This document shows, piece after piece, positions 1 to 7,695 of a DNA stretch of 16,526 nt. Each line of letters starts with the position of its first letter. The first letter of the stretch is position 1. The DNA is from Planctomycetales bacterium 4484_123 (lineage in GTDB: Bacteria > Planctomycetota > Phycisphaerae > SM23-33): positions 1 to 16,526 of the forward strand of contig MVCS01000010.1 of NCBI GenBank assembly GCA_002049885.1. Direction: 5' to 3'. A program made the translations under genes and the position numbers. Below the pieces are notes generated by a model, which had not been told where the DNA came from, ran no database searches, and was given only the letters and a program-made list of their open reading frames with translations.

Positions 1-1325
1 GTCAGGCGGGTCTCATCGCCCAGGCGCATGACGTTGTCGCCGATGTTATTGGCAAGGTGAATGCTGAAATACTGGATGTAGTTGACGATGCCCGCGCCGG
101 GCAGTTCGCCGCTGGTCGTGGTGTCCATGGGTTCGTCGGTCGCCTTCAGCAGGATCTGGGCGCCGGGCTCAAGGGTATAGTTGAAGCCGGCCAGTTTGTC
201 CTGGAATTTCCCGCGGTCCCACCACCACTCCAGAGGTGCGGCGTGCGGGTCGAGGGCCCCGCCGGCCCTGATGGTCAGGTTGCCGATGTCCTCAATGGGC
301 CAGCCGGTGGTGTTCAGCCTCGGCTGAAATGCCCCGCCCGCTTCGATGATGACAGTGGCGCTACGCAGGGCGGCGGGGGCGTTGATGTCCAGCACGCCGT
401 TCTTCACGATCTCATAAGCCACCACCCTGCCCGAGCCCAGCATCTCAATGGGGTTATTGAACTCGTTGGAGAAGCCGACCATGTCGAACTCGAAGTCACC
501 ATCGCCCATCAGCTTGATGGTGTTTTTGCCGTCGGCGTTGACGATGGCGCCGTCGAAGATGAGATTGGACCCGGCCGTGGAGAGGAACATCGGCCCCAGC
601 GTCCCGCCGGGGGTCTCGTCAACCTGGTGGAAGAAGACCAGCTCCCCTTGGGTGCAGGCCAGGCCGCGGAAGACGGTCCCGCCGCCGTCGCCCACCACAA
701 GGTTCTGGTCCACGTCGCCTATCCACACGCCAAAGATGCCGTCGCCCGGGGCCAGGTAGCTGGGGTCGGGCACTCCCATGCCGCCGGGCAGGTCGGCTAT
801 GGTCCCGCTGATGATGGCGCCCTTGTGGCACTTGATGTTGCCGCCGTGCTCCCAATCGTAGTCGAACGTCGAGTCCAACCCGACGTCGGTGGCATCCATG
901 GCCGCGCCGGGCCGCAGCTCCCACCTGGCGGTCTCCTCCGAGTTCAACATCAGCTTGCCGTTGGTCTCGACGACCACGGCGGCGAACTCGGCCCCGCCGG
1001 TGGTGGGCGAACCCAACGAGTTGTCGGCATTGGTGGAGAGGGTCCCGCGGCAGACCACCGGGCCTACGCCCAAGGCGCTGGAGTTGTAAACGTGCAACTG
1101 GGCGCCGGTCTCCACGGTGGTGCCGCCGGAGTAGCTATTGGTCCCCGAGAGGTTCAGCTGCCCCCCGCGGACGTGCACGTGGCCGGGGCCGGCAATGTTG
1201 CCAAAGAAGTCCATGGCGTTGTTGGTGGTGGGGTTGAAGTCGAGCTCGCCGTTGAGCGTCAGCGTACCGCCGGTCCACTCGTACACGTTGGCTCCCTGGT
1301 GTACACGCAGGTGTTCGTGCTCGAC
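1..1325 (-). CDS. Beta-strand-repeat (PATR-type) surface protein, frameshifted continuation, 3' end beyond the window
   Basis: The minus frame whose codons fall on plus positions divisible by three is open for about 440 codons, from a TGA at 1326-1328 to the window edge. It has no good start of its own. The translation is rich in G, T, N and V and contains TGGTLTLNGELDF, then LSGTNSYSGGTTVETGAQL, the signature of autotransporter-associated beta-strand repeats (parallel beta-helix passenger type). Later stretches such as GGTVFRGLACTQGELVFF and GGAFQPRLN keep the same style. I read it as the continuation of the gene starting at 2092, reached by a one-base shift between about 1260 and 1328. Any C-terminal anchor (autotransporter barrel or PEP-CTERM tail) would be left of the window. 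The family is usually surface-exposed or secreted; its ligand is unknown. A plus-strand frame over the same bases is its antisense shadow. Confidence 0.7.
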
Positions 1326-2092
1326 TCAAAGGAGTACCTCCCCGTGATCATGATGCCACGGTTGTAGGGGTTGTTCAGCATGTCCTGGGTGAAGGCATAG
1401 TCCAGCACGACCGAGACACGCTTGCCGATGTCCCCGGAGGTGACCTGGAGCCTCTCGCTGTTGGTGAAGGCGGGAGTGAGGTTGCGCGGGTGGACCTCCT
1501 TGCCGTCGCTTGGCCGGACCCACGGAACCGAATTGGCCTCATCCAGTACCTCATCGCCTGTATGAGGAATGCCGTCGGAATCGGTGTACCAGGTCTGGGC
1601 GTAGGCGTAGGTGGCGGCCGATCTGTCCTTGCTCCAGGCGAACTCGTAGAAACTCTCTCCGTCGCCCTCAGTCCAATCGGTCAGGGAAGTGATGGTGCTG
1701 ACCGGGAAACTCTTGTCCACCGCCTCGGTGGCGATGACCACGGAAAACTCAAAGACGGGGTAGTAGCCAGCGGGGAGGTTCTGATCGGCGATCCACTGTT
1801 CTATCGCGTTCATGTCCCAGCCGTACATGGAAATGTCGTTGTGATTCCCCAAACGAATCACGCTATCGCCGTCCGCCACGGCCCAACCCCCGGCACCGGC
1901 GTACCACTCGCCGTCGCCCGGGGCACGGCGCATGGGCTCGGCGTCCTCACCGCGCCTGGGCTCGGGATACCCACTGACGCTGGTGTCCTTGGTCACCGTG
2001 AAGGTCCCGATGGCCGTCTCGTCTGCCACGGCCATTCCCCAGCAGACCAGCACGGTCATGCTCAAGACAAATGGGATCAGCGCTCTTCTCAT
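1259..2092 (-). CDS. Secreted protein N-terminal part, DNRLRE-like domain, truncated by frameshift
   Basis: This frame gives 277 residues before a TGA. I chose the ATG at 2092 because AAGGAG lies seven bases upstream and a clean signal peptide follows (MRRALIPFVL, hydrophobic core, AVA cleavage at about residue 23); 24 further in-frame codons upstream have no such features. Residues 24-265 alternate beta-like segments and Trp/Gly/Asp turns: DTSVSGYPEP, SVIRLGNHNDIS, LTDWTEGDGESFYEF, GKRVSVVLDY, RGIMITGRYSFESS. Order and spacing resemble the DNRLRE carbohydrate-associated beta-sandwich, but this is by eye only. The last ~18 residues (CVYTREPTCTSGPAVR) do not fit, while the frame one base away continues directly into beta-strand repeats, so the stop looks like a frameshift product. 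It is transcribed from the promoter at 2382-2410. Likely exported; substrate unknown. Confidence 0.68.
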   Translation of the reverse strand: MRRALIPFVLSMTVLVCWGMAVADETAIGTFTVTKDTSVSGYPEPRRGEDAEPMRRAPGDGEWYAGAGGWAVADGDSVIRLGNHNDISMYGWDMNAIEQWIADQNLPAGYYPVFEFSVVIATEAVDKSFPVSTITSLTDWTEGDGESFYEFAWSKDRSAATYAYAQTWYTDSDGIPHTGDEVLDEANSVPWVRPSDGKEVHPRNLTPAFTNSERLQVTSGDIGKRVSVVLDYAFTQDMLNNPYNRGIMITGRYSFESSTNTCVYTREPTCTSGPAVR

Positions 2093-2375
2093 CGGAGTTC
2101 TCCTTATGCCGTTACCGCCCGCAAAAAAAAGCATCCACTCATACCCATCGGTGCATACACACAAACACTATACCTTCGGCCCTCTGCTCAGGCCGCTGGC
2201 ATGCTCGACACAGCACTCTAGACCAAAAACCAGATGTGAGCGCCAATCAACTCTCTTTCAGCAGTTGCCGGCGACACAGGCCCGACATCTGTCATTTCCC
2301 TGCAAGTCTGTTCGCCCTGGTAACTTCCGTACCACCTATTGGAGCTGTAAATCCTCCTGATTCGCGCGAGCTAGT
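2093..2375 (-). other. Long untranslated leader of the secreted-protein gene
   Basis: This stretch holds no supported gene and is less GC-rich than its surroundings. Read as RNA on the minus strand it contains an imperfect hairpin (GCACC paired with GGATGC, one bulge) directly followed by eight T (plus 2130-2123), about 30 nt before the start codon. Another small stem (CGGCC / GGCCG) lies near 2180-2200. I did not recognise any known riboswitch consensus. The hairpin is weak, so an attenuator is only a possibility. Confidence 0.3.
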
Positions 2376-2381
2376 GGTCTA

Positions 2382-2410
2382 TTTATACCACGAGCCAGCC
2401 AGTTTGTCAA
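2382..2410 (-). promoter_or_regulatory. Sigma70-like promoter for the secreted-protein gene
   Basis: On the minus strand TTGACA (2410-2405) is followed by 17 bases and TATAAA (2387-2382), which is a perfect -35, ideal spacing and a 5/6 -10 box. Transcription would begin near 2375, giving a leader of about 280 nt before the ATG at 2092. A short inverted repeat, GTGGT (2374-2378) and ACCAC (2387-2391), brackets most of the -10 box and could be an operator or chance. The match is strong against a GC-rich background. Confidence 0.65.
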
Positions 2411-2448
2411 GCACCTGAGCAAGAAGTAGCGGACATCTCACTCCGGTC

Positions 2449-2477
2449 TTGTCCGCCCGCGTCGCCCAGTTGATAAT
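2449..2477 (+). promoter_or_regulatory. Probable promoter of the vWA gene
   Basis: TTGTCC (2449-2454), a 17-base spacer and GATAAT (2472-2477) match the sigma70 pattern at 4/6 and 5/6. The start would be near 2484, leaving about 39 nt before the ATG at 2523. Together with the leftward promoter at 2382-2410 it makes this gap a divergent promoter region. Confidence 0.4.
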
Positions 2478-2522
2478 GGCCCCTTGCCAGCCCATCCTCA
2501 CGGCTGCCTGAGGAGAGCGCAG

Positions 2523-5003
2523 ATGACGCCGGCCGGCCTTGCCGGGACATGGTTCACGCTGCTGCGGCCCTGGTGGCTCCTCGCCCTGTCCGCCAGCCTC
2601 TTGCCGCTGCTGGCGGCCCGCTGGGCGGGCCGACGGGGCCGGGGGGTGTCTCGATGGTCAGTCACCACCCAATGCGTTGTGATCGCAGCGGTTGCGCTCG
2701 CCTTGGCCGGGCCGCAGACCTCCCCTCTGGGCCGGGCCAAGCTGCCCTGCCTGCTGCTACTGGACGCCTCGGCATCGGTCCGGGGCCAGGACTGCCCGGC
2801 CATGCCCGCCGGAACGGCCGTCGATCGGGTGTACTTCGCCGCGGGCCTGGGGCGAGTCCGTCCCGCCTCGGGGGCCTCCACCAACGCCGCGCCGGCCCTG
2901 AGGCTCATCGCCTCCCGCTCGTCCGCCGACCTGGCCGTCGCCATAATCGCCACCGATGGCCGCTTCACCGACCCGGACGCCTGGCCGGCTGCCGCCCGGG
3001 CCGTCGCCGCCACCGAGCTGAAGCTGCTGATCGTCCCCATGGACCGCCCCGTACCCGACGCCCGCATCGCCCACCTGGCCGCAAGGCACCGGGACGGCCG
3101 AGTGCAATTGACGGTCACCGCGGTCGCCAATGCGCCGTTGCGGCGCCGGCTCGTCCTGCGCCGCACCGGCCGGGGTGTGCCCCTGCTGGAGCGGACGCTG
3201 ACCTTGCTTCCGGACGCCCCGGTCACGCTTCGGTCGGCCGATACCCTCCTGGCCGATGCCGCCGAGTACACCGCCGAGCTCAGCCCCGCCGACCGGCTCG
3301 GCGAGAACGACTCCGCCAGGGTCTTGGTCTTGCCCGCAGAGCTGAAGCTCACCGCCGTCGGCCCGAGCGGTCCCCTCCGGCACCTGCTTGGGTCCCTCGG
3401 CCGGAAGGTCACCTTCCTGGGCGATTTCGGCGAGCTGCCCGCCTCGGCCACGTCCCTGGCGGCCTACGCCGGCATCGTACTGGCCGACGCCACCGGCTCG
3501 GCCCTGACTGCCGACCAGCGGCGCGCCTTGGCCGAGTACGTCCGCAGTGGGGGCGGGCTGGTCCTCATCGGCGTCGGGCCGCACCGCAAGCCGGCTGACC
3601 GCCAGGACCCGCTGAACCAGGTGCTGCCGCTGGTGGCGAATCCCTTCCAGCGCCGCCCGCTGCACCTGCGGGTGCTGCTGGACTGCTCCGGCTCGATGGC
3701 CCAGCCCGCAGCCGGCCCGAAGGGGCCGCGGCAAATAAAGTTCGACCTCGCAGCCCAGGCCGTAGTCGCACTCAAAGAACACCTCACGGCCAAGGACCGG
3801 CTGACCGTCATCACCTTCGCCGATACCTCGCGCGTGCTCTATCGCGCCGCCGGCCCGCCGGACTTCGCCGCCCTGCGCCGCCTGCTCGGCCAAGTCAAGC
3901 CCGCCGGCAGCACCAACGTCACGCCGGCGCTGGCCGAGGCACTCCGCAGGCCGGCCGCGCCTGGCACCCGGCCCATGCTGCTGGTGCTCTCCGACCTCCA
4001 GACGGAAGCCTTCGACCCAGCCGGTTGGGCGGCCAAGCTCCGGCAGGCCAAAGCCCACCTGGCGGTGGTGGCGATCGGCAAGGCGCACCCCGGCCCCCAG
4101 GCCCCGCCCCTGAAGACCCTCACCGACCTGCTCAAAGGTGCCAGTTATGTCCGTCGGGACGACCTGGCCGGCCTGGCCAGGGTCTTCGCCGCCCTCGTCC
4201 GTGCGGGCCGGGGACCCATCCTGCACCGCCAGCGCAGCCCACTGAGCATCGTGGCCCCGCTGTTCGGCACGGGACTGACGGCCCTGCCGGCCGTTGAGGC
4301 CCACCTGCTGACCGCCGCACGCCCGGGTTGCGAGCTGCTCGTGCGCACTACCGGCGGCGAGCCCGTTCTGGCCCGCAGGCAGGCAGGGATCGGCAGGAGC
4401 GTTTCGCTGGCCCTGCCCATCGAAGGCCTCAACGCCGCCTGGGTAGCCGATCCCCGTGCCGGGCGCCTCCTGTCTGGCGCGGTGCGCTGGACGCTCCGAG
4501 CCGGCAACGACCCGCGATTCGACGTGGAACTGACCCGCCGGGCAAACCGACTGCACGTGACCGTTTCGGCCCGAGAGGAAGGCAGGGGCATCGATGGCCT
4601 GCGGCTCGGCCTGGAGGTCTGGACAGGCCGGCGGAGGGTCTCGACCACGCTGCACCAGGCCGGCCCCGGCCTGTATCGCGCCAGCGTGCCCTGCCCGCCC
4701 GACGTGCCCGCCGCCGTGGCCGTGCGCGACGCACAGGGCAGGAGACTCTGGCAGGGATCGGCCGCCGCCCTGGCCGGGCAGGAGTTTCGCGAACTCGGGG
4801 CGGACTACGAAACTCTCCGCCGACTGGCCGAGCTGACCGGCGGGAGGATCGTGCCGGCCCGAAAACTCCCCGAAGTCCTCCGTGCCGCACGGCGACGCCA
4901 GCAACTGCCGCTCTGGCCCTGGCTGCTGGGTCTGGCACTGGCCTTGATGCTGGCCGAATGGTGCCTGACCCACACCACCCGCAAGGCCAGGCAGGGAGCA
5001 TGA
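2523..5003 (+). CDS. Membrane-anchored vWA-domain protein with glutamine-amidotransferase-like region (BatA-like)
   Basis: The product is 826 residues. The ATG at 2523 is preferred over the in-frame TTG at 2484 because AGGAGA sits six bases upstream. Two N-terminal membrane segments (about 12-32 and 47-63) are followed by a first, probably degenerate vWA fold starting with a DxSxS motif (D81-A-S83-A-S85). Residues about 315-360 (YAGIVLADATG, then GGGLVLIGVG) look like a class-I glutamine-amidotransferase-like fold without an obvious catalytic Cys. A second vWA domain has an intact metal site: D387-C-S389-G-S391, T464 in GSTNVTP, and D491 in LSDL. A C-terminal membrane helix (about 797-816) ends in a basic tail. 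Such proteins usually sit near MoxR ATPase and DUF58 genes in envelope or chaperone-like systems; neither is next to it here. Role unknown: probably metal-dependent protein binding in the periplasm. It converges with the PilZ gene. Confidence 0.85.
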   Translation: MTPAGLAGTWFTLLRPWWLLALSASLLPLLAARWAGRRGRGVSRWSVTTQCVVIAAVALALAGPQTSPLGRAKLPCLLLLDASASVRGQDCPAMPAGTAVDRVYFAAGLGRVRPASGASTNAAPALRLIASRSSADLAVAIIATDGRFTDPDAWPAAARAVAATELKLLIVPMDRPVPDARIAHLAARHRDGRVQLTVTAVANAPLRRRLVLRRTGRGVPLLERTLTLLPDAPVTLRSADTLLADAAEYTAELSPADRLGENDSARVLVLPAELKLTAVGPSGPLRHLLGSLGRKVTFLGDFGELPASATSLAAYAGIVLADATGSALTADQRRALAEYVRSGGGLVLIGVGPHRKPADRQDPLNQVLPLVANPFQRRPLHLRVLLDCSGSMAQPAAGPKGPRQIKFDLAAQAVVALKEHLTAKDRLTVITFADTSRVLYRAAGPPDFAALRRLLGQVKPAGSTNVTPALAEALRRPAAPGTRPMLLVLSDLQTEAFDPAGWAAKLRQAKAHLAVVAIGKAHPGPQAPPLKTLTDLLKGASYVRRDDLAGLARVFAALVRAGRGPILHRQRSPLSIVAPLFGTGLTALPAVEAHLLTAARPGCELLVRTTGGEPVLARRQAGIGRSVSLALPIEGLNAAWVADPRAGRLLSGAVRWTLRAGNDPRFDVELTRRANRLHVTVSAREEGRGIDGLRLGLEVWTGRRRVSTTLHQAGPGLYRASVPCPPDVPAAVAVRDAQGRRLWQGSAAALAGQEFRELGADYETLRRLAELTGGRIVPARKLPEVLRAARRRQQLPLWPWLLGLALALMLAEWCLTHTTRKARQGA

Positions 5004-5068
5004 AACACGAGGCAATGGGGCGCTGCCGGGCGCCAGGCGTCACGAGCCGTGGGCGGGACGGGTCGGCC

Positions 5069-5407
5069 TTAAACGATTCTCTCGATGAGCTCGAGCCCCA
5101 GGCCGACGAGCTTGCCCACCTGTTGGCTGCGGACGATCCGGCAGAGGTGCACCGCGGTACGACGAGGACCTTGGGGGTCTCGACCGGTGGGCAGGGCCAT
5201 CTCCAGATACACCACGCCCGTCGTGGGCACGTCGTCCGCGGCACGCGTCACGACGAAGACACCATTGGCACTGACGTTGGTGGCGCAGCAGCGGGCGATG
5301 AAGCGCTGGTCCTCGTCGCGTAGAATGGCCGGCCCGGTCACCGCCGTCCTGGGACAGCGGCGCCGCTCGACGGTTCCGGTCCGAGCTGGCCCCTCGGAGT
5401 GGTTCAC
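5069..5407 (-). CDS. Small PilZ-domain protein (c-di-GMP receptor)
   Basis: The product is 112 residues with a GTG start at 5407, chosen because GGAG lies four bases upstream and the PilZ fold begins right after it; the same frame stays open further upstream but that part is antisense-like, arginine-rich and overlaps the preceding gene. Both c-di-GMP contact motifs are present: RxxxR (R16-R-C-P-R20) and NxSxxG (N44-V-S46-A-N-G49). Beta strands follow (GVFVVTR, VVYLEMALP, AVHLCRIVR, VGLGLELI), the typical single-domain PilZ layout. PilZ proteins sense cyclic di-GMP and alter motility, exopolysaccharide production or secretion. It lies 119 bases behind the FG-GAP surface-protein gene on the same strand, so co-transcription is plausible, with no new promoter obvious in the gap. 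Its target is unknown. Confidence 0.8.
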   Translation of the reverse strand: MNHSEGPARTGTVERRRCPRTAVTGPAILRDEDQRFIARCCATNVSANGVFVVTRAADDVPTTGVVYLEMALPTGRDPQGPRRTAVHLCRIVRSQQVGKLVGLGLELIERIV

Positions 5408-5526
5408 GAGTCTCCAGAGGTACCTTCGGCAGCCTGGGGGGGCACCTTGAGCACCGTCCCGGCGGGATCGGCGGACGCTTCGTGCGACGGCCCCGACGGT
5501 TCGAGCCCTGCTCTGGCGAGCCACCC

Positions 5527-6624
5527 TCAGGCCCGGTCGCGCGGCAAGGTTGACGACCGGCGGCGGAACAGCAGCCCCAGGGCCCCCACGGCGAGCAGCG
5601 CCATCGTGGCCGCATCGGGAACGCCCTGGTAGAGGTGGATCTTGCCGTCGCCGGCACCGATCAGCACGTCCAGCAGCCCGTCGCCGTTCCAATCGGTCAC
5701 GAAGGGCCGGGAGCGTGGCGAGGCACCCGTGATCGCATCCACGGTGATGGGCACGCCGTCGGCCTCCACCTGGGAGTAGTCCCCGAACAGCGGGGCGGCG
5801 TCGGTGCCGACGTTGGGATAGAACAGCAACTGCCCGGGCAGGTTGCCCGTCAGCAGGTCCTTCCTGCCGTCACCGTCGAGGTCCATGATCACCGGCGTGG
5901 ACTGCTGGTGGGCCACCACGAACGACCCGCCGCCCTCGACGCCGATCTCCACCCCCTCCTGGAAGTCAGGCTGCGTGTTGGAGCCCGCGTTGGGGTACCA
6001 GTACAGTCCGCCCGCCTCCTGGCCGACCAACAGGTCGCGGAGCCCGTCGTTGTCCCAATCCACCACAGTGGGTGCGGCGATGTCGCCCACGTCGATGTTG
6101 ACCTTCTGGTCGCCCTCGAGGGCCTGGAGGAACGTCCCGTCGTCGAAGACCGGCTGGGCGTCGGTGCCGACGTTGCGATAGATCATCACGGTCCCGTCGA
6201 GCTGGCCCACCAGCAGGTCCTTCCGGGCGTCGCCGTCCCAGTACACCGCCCGCGGATACAGCCCCAAGGCGGCGCACGAGCACTCGTGGCCGACGTAGCC
6301 GACAGGATCGCCGCCTGAGGTCTTGACATATGAGTACGTCGAGAACACAGGCTCGGAGGGACTGCCCTGGTTGAGATACACGCGGACCGCCGGGCTGTTG
6401 TAGTTTCCGCCCTGGCCCACCAGGAGGTCCTTCAGGCCGTCGTTGTTCCAGTCCACGAACGAGGGCACCGAGTAGCCCGGCACCACGATGTCCGCGCCGT
6501 TGGCCTGGACGAATCGCTCCGGCCCGAGAACCAGTTCAGCCGATGCCGACCCAGCCGCCAGCAGCCACACCACAACCGCCGCACGGACCCGAAAACGAGC
6601 GAGCAACTCCCCTGCTGCGACCAC
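5527..6624 (-). CDS. FG-GAP/VCBS repeat surface protein with PEP-CTERM-like tail
   Basis: The product is 365 residues. I use the GTG at 6624 because GGGAGG is eight bases upstream; an ATG 13 codons earlier has no such site. A signal peptide (FRVRAAVVVWLLAAGSASA) ends near residue 29. Five FG-GAP-type calcium-loop repeats follow, with cores VDWNNDGLKDLLVGQ (about 57-71), VYWDGDARKDLLVGQ (127), VDWDNDGLRDLLVGQ (188), MDLDGDGRKDLLTGN (247) and TDWNGDGLLDVLIGA (310), predicting a beta-propeller-like fold. The C-terminus (VPDAATMALLAVGALGLLFRRR) has the layout of a PEP-CTERM sorting signal, but the motif reads VPDAA, not VPEP, and ten residues follow the arginines. No exosortase gene is in the window. 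Likely a surface or extracellular binding protein; partner unknown. It is transcribed from the promoter at 6676-6704, with the PilZ gene downstream. Confidence 0.85.
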   Translation of the reverse strand: MVAAGELLARFRVRAAVVVWLLAAGSASAELVLGPERFVQANGADIVVPGYSVPSFVDWNNDGLKDLLVGQGGNYNSPAVRVYLNQGSPSEPVFSTYSYVKTSGGDPVGYVGHECSCAALGLYPRAVYWDGDARKDLLVGQLDGTVMIYRNVGTDAQPVFDDGTFLQALEGDQKVNIDVGDIAAPTVVDWDNDGLRDLLVGQEAGGLYWYPNAGSNTQPDFQEGVEIGVEGGGSFVVAHQQSTPVIMDLDGDGRKDLLTGNLPGQLLFYPNVGTDAAPLFGDYSQVEADGVPITVDAITGASPRSRPFVTDWNGDGLLDVLIGAGDGKIHLYQGVPDAATMALLAVGALGLLFRRRSSTLPRDRA

Positions 6625-6675
6625 CTGAGTACCCTCCCTTTGCGGCGAACATGGAGCGAGCATGTCCGAGCAATA

Positions 6676-6704
6676 ATGCTAATCCGCAGGGGCGTTTCTG
6701 TCAA
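6676..6704 (-). promoter_or_regulatory. Promoter of the FG-GAP gene, with overlapping inverted repeat
   Basis: On the minus strand TTGACA (6704-6699), 17 bases, then TAGCAT (6681-6676) gives a perfect -35 and a 4/6 -10. The start would be near 6669, about 45 nt before the GTG. The -35 box lies inside a perfect inverted repeat with 7-base arms (6690-6696 and 6703-6709) and a six-base centre, a plausible operator. Confidence 0.5.
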
Positions 6705-6845
6705 CGCCCAAAAGGGCCCTTCCGGACCGACTGCACCCCCCTTGTCGGCGAGAGACGTTTTACTTTCCCGTCTCCGGTGGCACCCTACCCGCCGGCCTGG
6801 GCGGCGCCCGGCCCGTATATCAGCTACAGCATGAGGAGAACAGAC

Positions 6846-7595
6846 GTGGCCATTGGAGACGTCCGGCGCCCGGAAGGACACGACTACAACGACCCGGAAA
6901 CCAACGCCCACATATGGCAGGTCACCGACTGGCACGCCCACAGCCACCACCCCTGCTTCACCAACAGCGGACTGTGGGACGGCGGGCGCCGGCTGCTGGT
7001 GGCATCCCACCGCAACAACGCCCGCAACCTCTACAGCCTGGAGCTGGCCAGCGGCGAGTTGACCCAACTGACCGACTTCTCCCCGACCGACCGGCCCCGC
7101 TTGCCGGGGACCTTCGTCAATCCCGTCCGCGACGAGGCCTACTTCGTCAATGGCAGGCAACTTCTCGCCCTGGACCTCCGGACCGGCCGGCAGCGAAGCC
7201 TGTTCAGCGCCGAGCAGCTCGCCGGCCCCAGGATGAACCTCGGCTCGCACAGTTGCACCGCCGACGGCAAGACCATCCGTGCCGTTCTCAACGAGGACCT
7301 CTCCGAGAAGCTGCGGCTGGACCTGGGCCACGGCCACGTGGGCTTTCCGGAGTACAGCGCCGCCCGCCCGCTCAGCCGGGTCGTCGCCATCGACACCGAC
7401 GCCGGCGGTGGCCGGGTCATCCACGAAGAGCGCTTCTGGCTGGGCCACATGAACACCTCCCCCACGCTGCCGGAGGTGGCGACGGTTTGCCACGAAGGCC
7501 CCTGGGCCAAGATCGACCAGCGCATGTGGCGGCTGGACGTCGCCACCGGCGAGGTCAGCCCTCTGCGCCAGCAGGTCGCCGGCGAGAGCATCGGC
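6846..7595 (+). pseudogene. Oligogalacturonide lyase (PL22-like), C-terminally truncated
   Basis: The first 250 residues match the PL22 oligogalacturonide lyase pattern, a family that cleaves short unsaturated pectin fragments with a seven-bladed propeller and a metal (Mn) site. Recognisable blocks are DWHAHSHHPCFTNSGLWDGG (about 28-47), SGELTQLTDF, GHMNTSPTLPE (200-210), CHEGPWAKIDQRMW (215-228) and PLRQQVAGESIG (239-250). In the family the next residues are a conserved His-Glu-x-Trp block leading to the metal-binding histidines. Here homology stops abruptly at 7595, and only about 100 bases separate it from the stop of the opposing CAP gene. The frame stays open to 7802, but its tail is Arg/Pro-rich, unlike the family, and antisense to the neighbour. 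I take the GTG at 6846 (AGGAGA six to seven bases upstream); the ATG at 6831 is an alternative. Family proteins are about 390 residues, so roughly a third is missing and activity is unlikely. Confidence 0.75.
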
Positions 7596-7695
7596 CCGAG
7601 GGGTCGTGCCTCCCGCAGGCCGTGGTTCGTGCGCACTGGGAGCCCCGAGGCGAACAAAAGAGAATGCATCCCGCCAGGGCCAGGGCCCGACGACC

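Noticed and set aside
57..1367. 436-codon plus-strand frame
   Set aside because: It lies exactly antisense to the beta-strand-repeat frame, has no ribosome site and has no recognisable content.
2484..2522. TTG start for the vWA gene
   Set aside because: The ATG at 2523 has a good ribosome site and the extra 13 residues add nothing that looks like a signal.
2757..5015. 752-codon minus-strand frame
   Set aside because: It is the antisense of the vWA gene, G/Q-rich without motifs, a common result of high GC at third positions.
5004..5068. GGCGC/GCGCC hairpin between the converging vWA and PilZ genes
   Set aside because: The stem is only five bases and lacks a T run in either direction.
5408..5692. 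Upstream extension of the PilZ frame
   Set aside because: It overlaps the FG-GAP gene and is Arg/Ala-rich shadow sequence; the GTG at 5407 fits the PilZ fold boundary.
7598..7695. Lyase continuation in another frame after 7595
   Set aside because: I checked all three plus frames; none shows the His-Glu-x-Trp block, and the space before the opposing gene's stop is too short for the missing ~140 residues.
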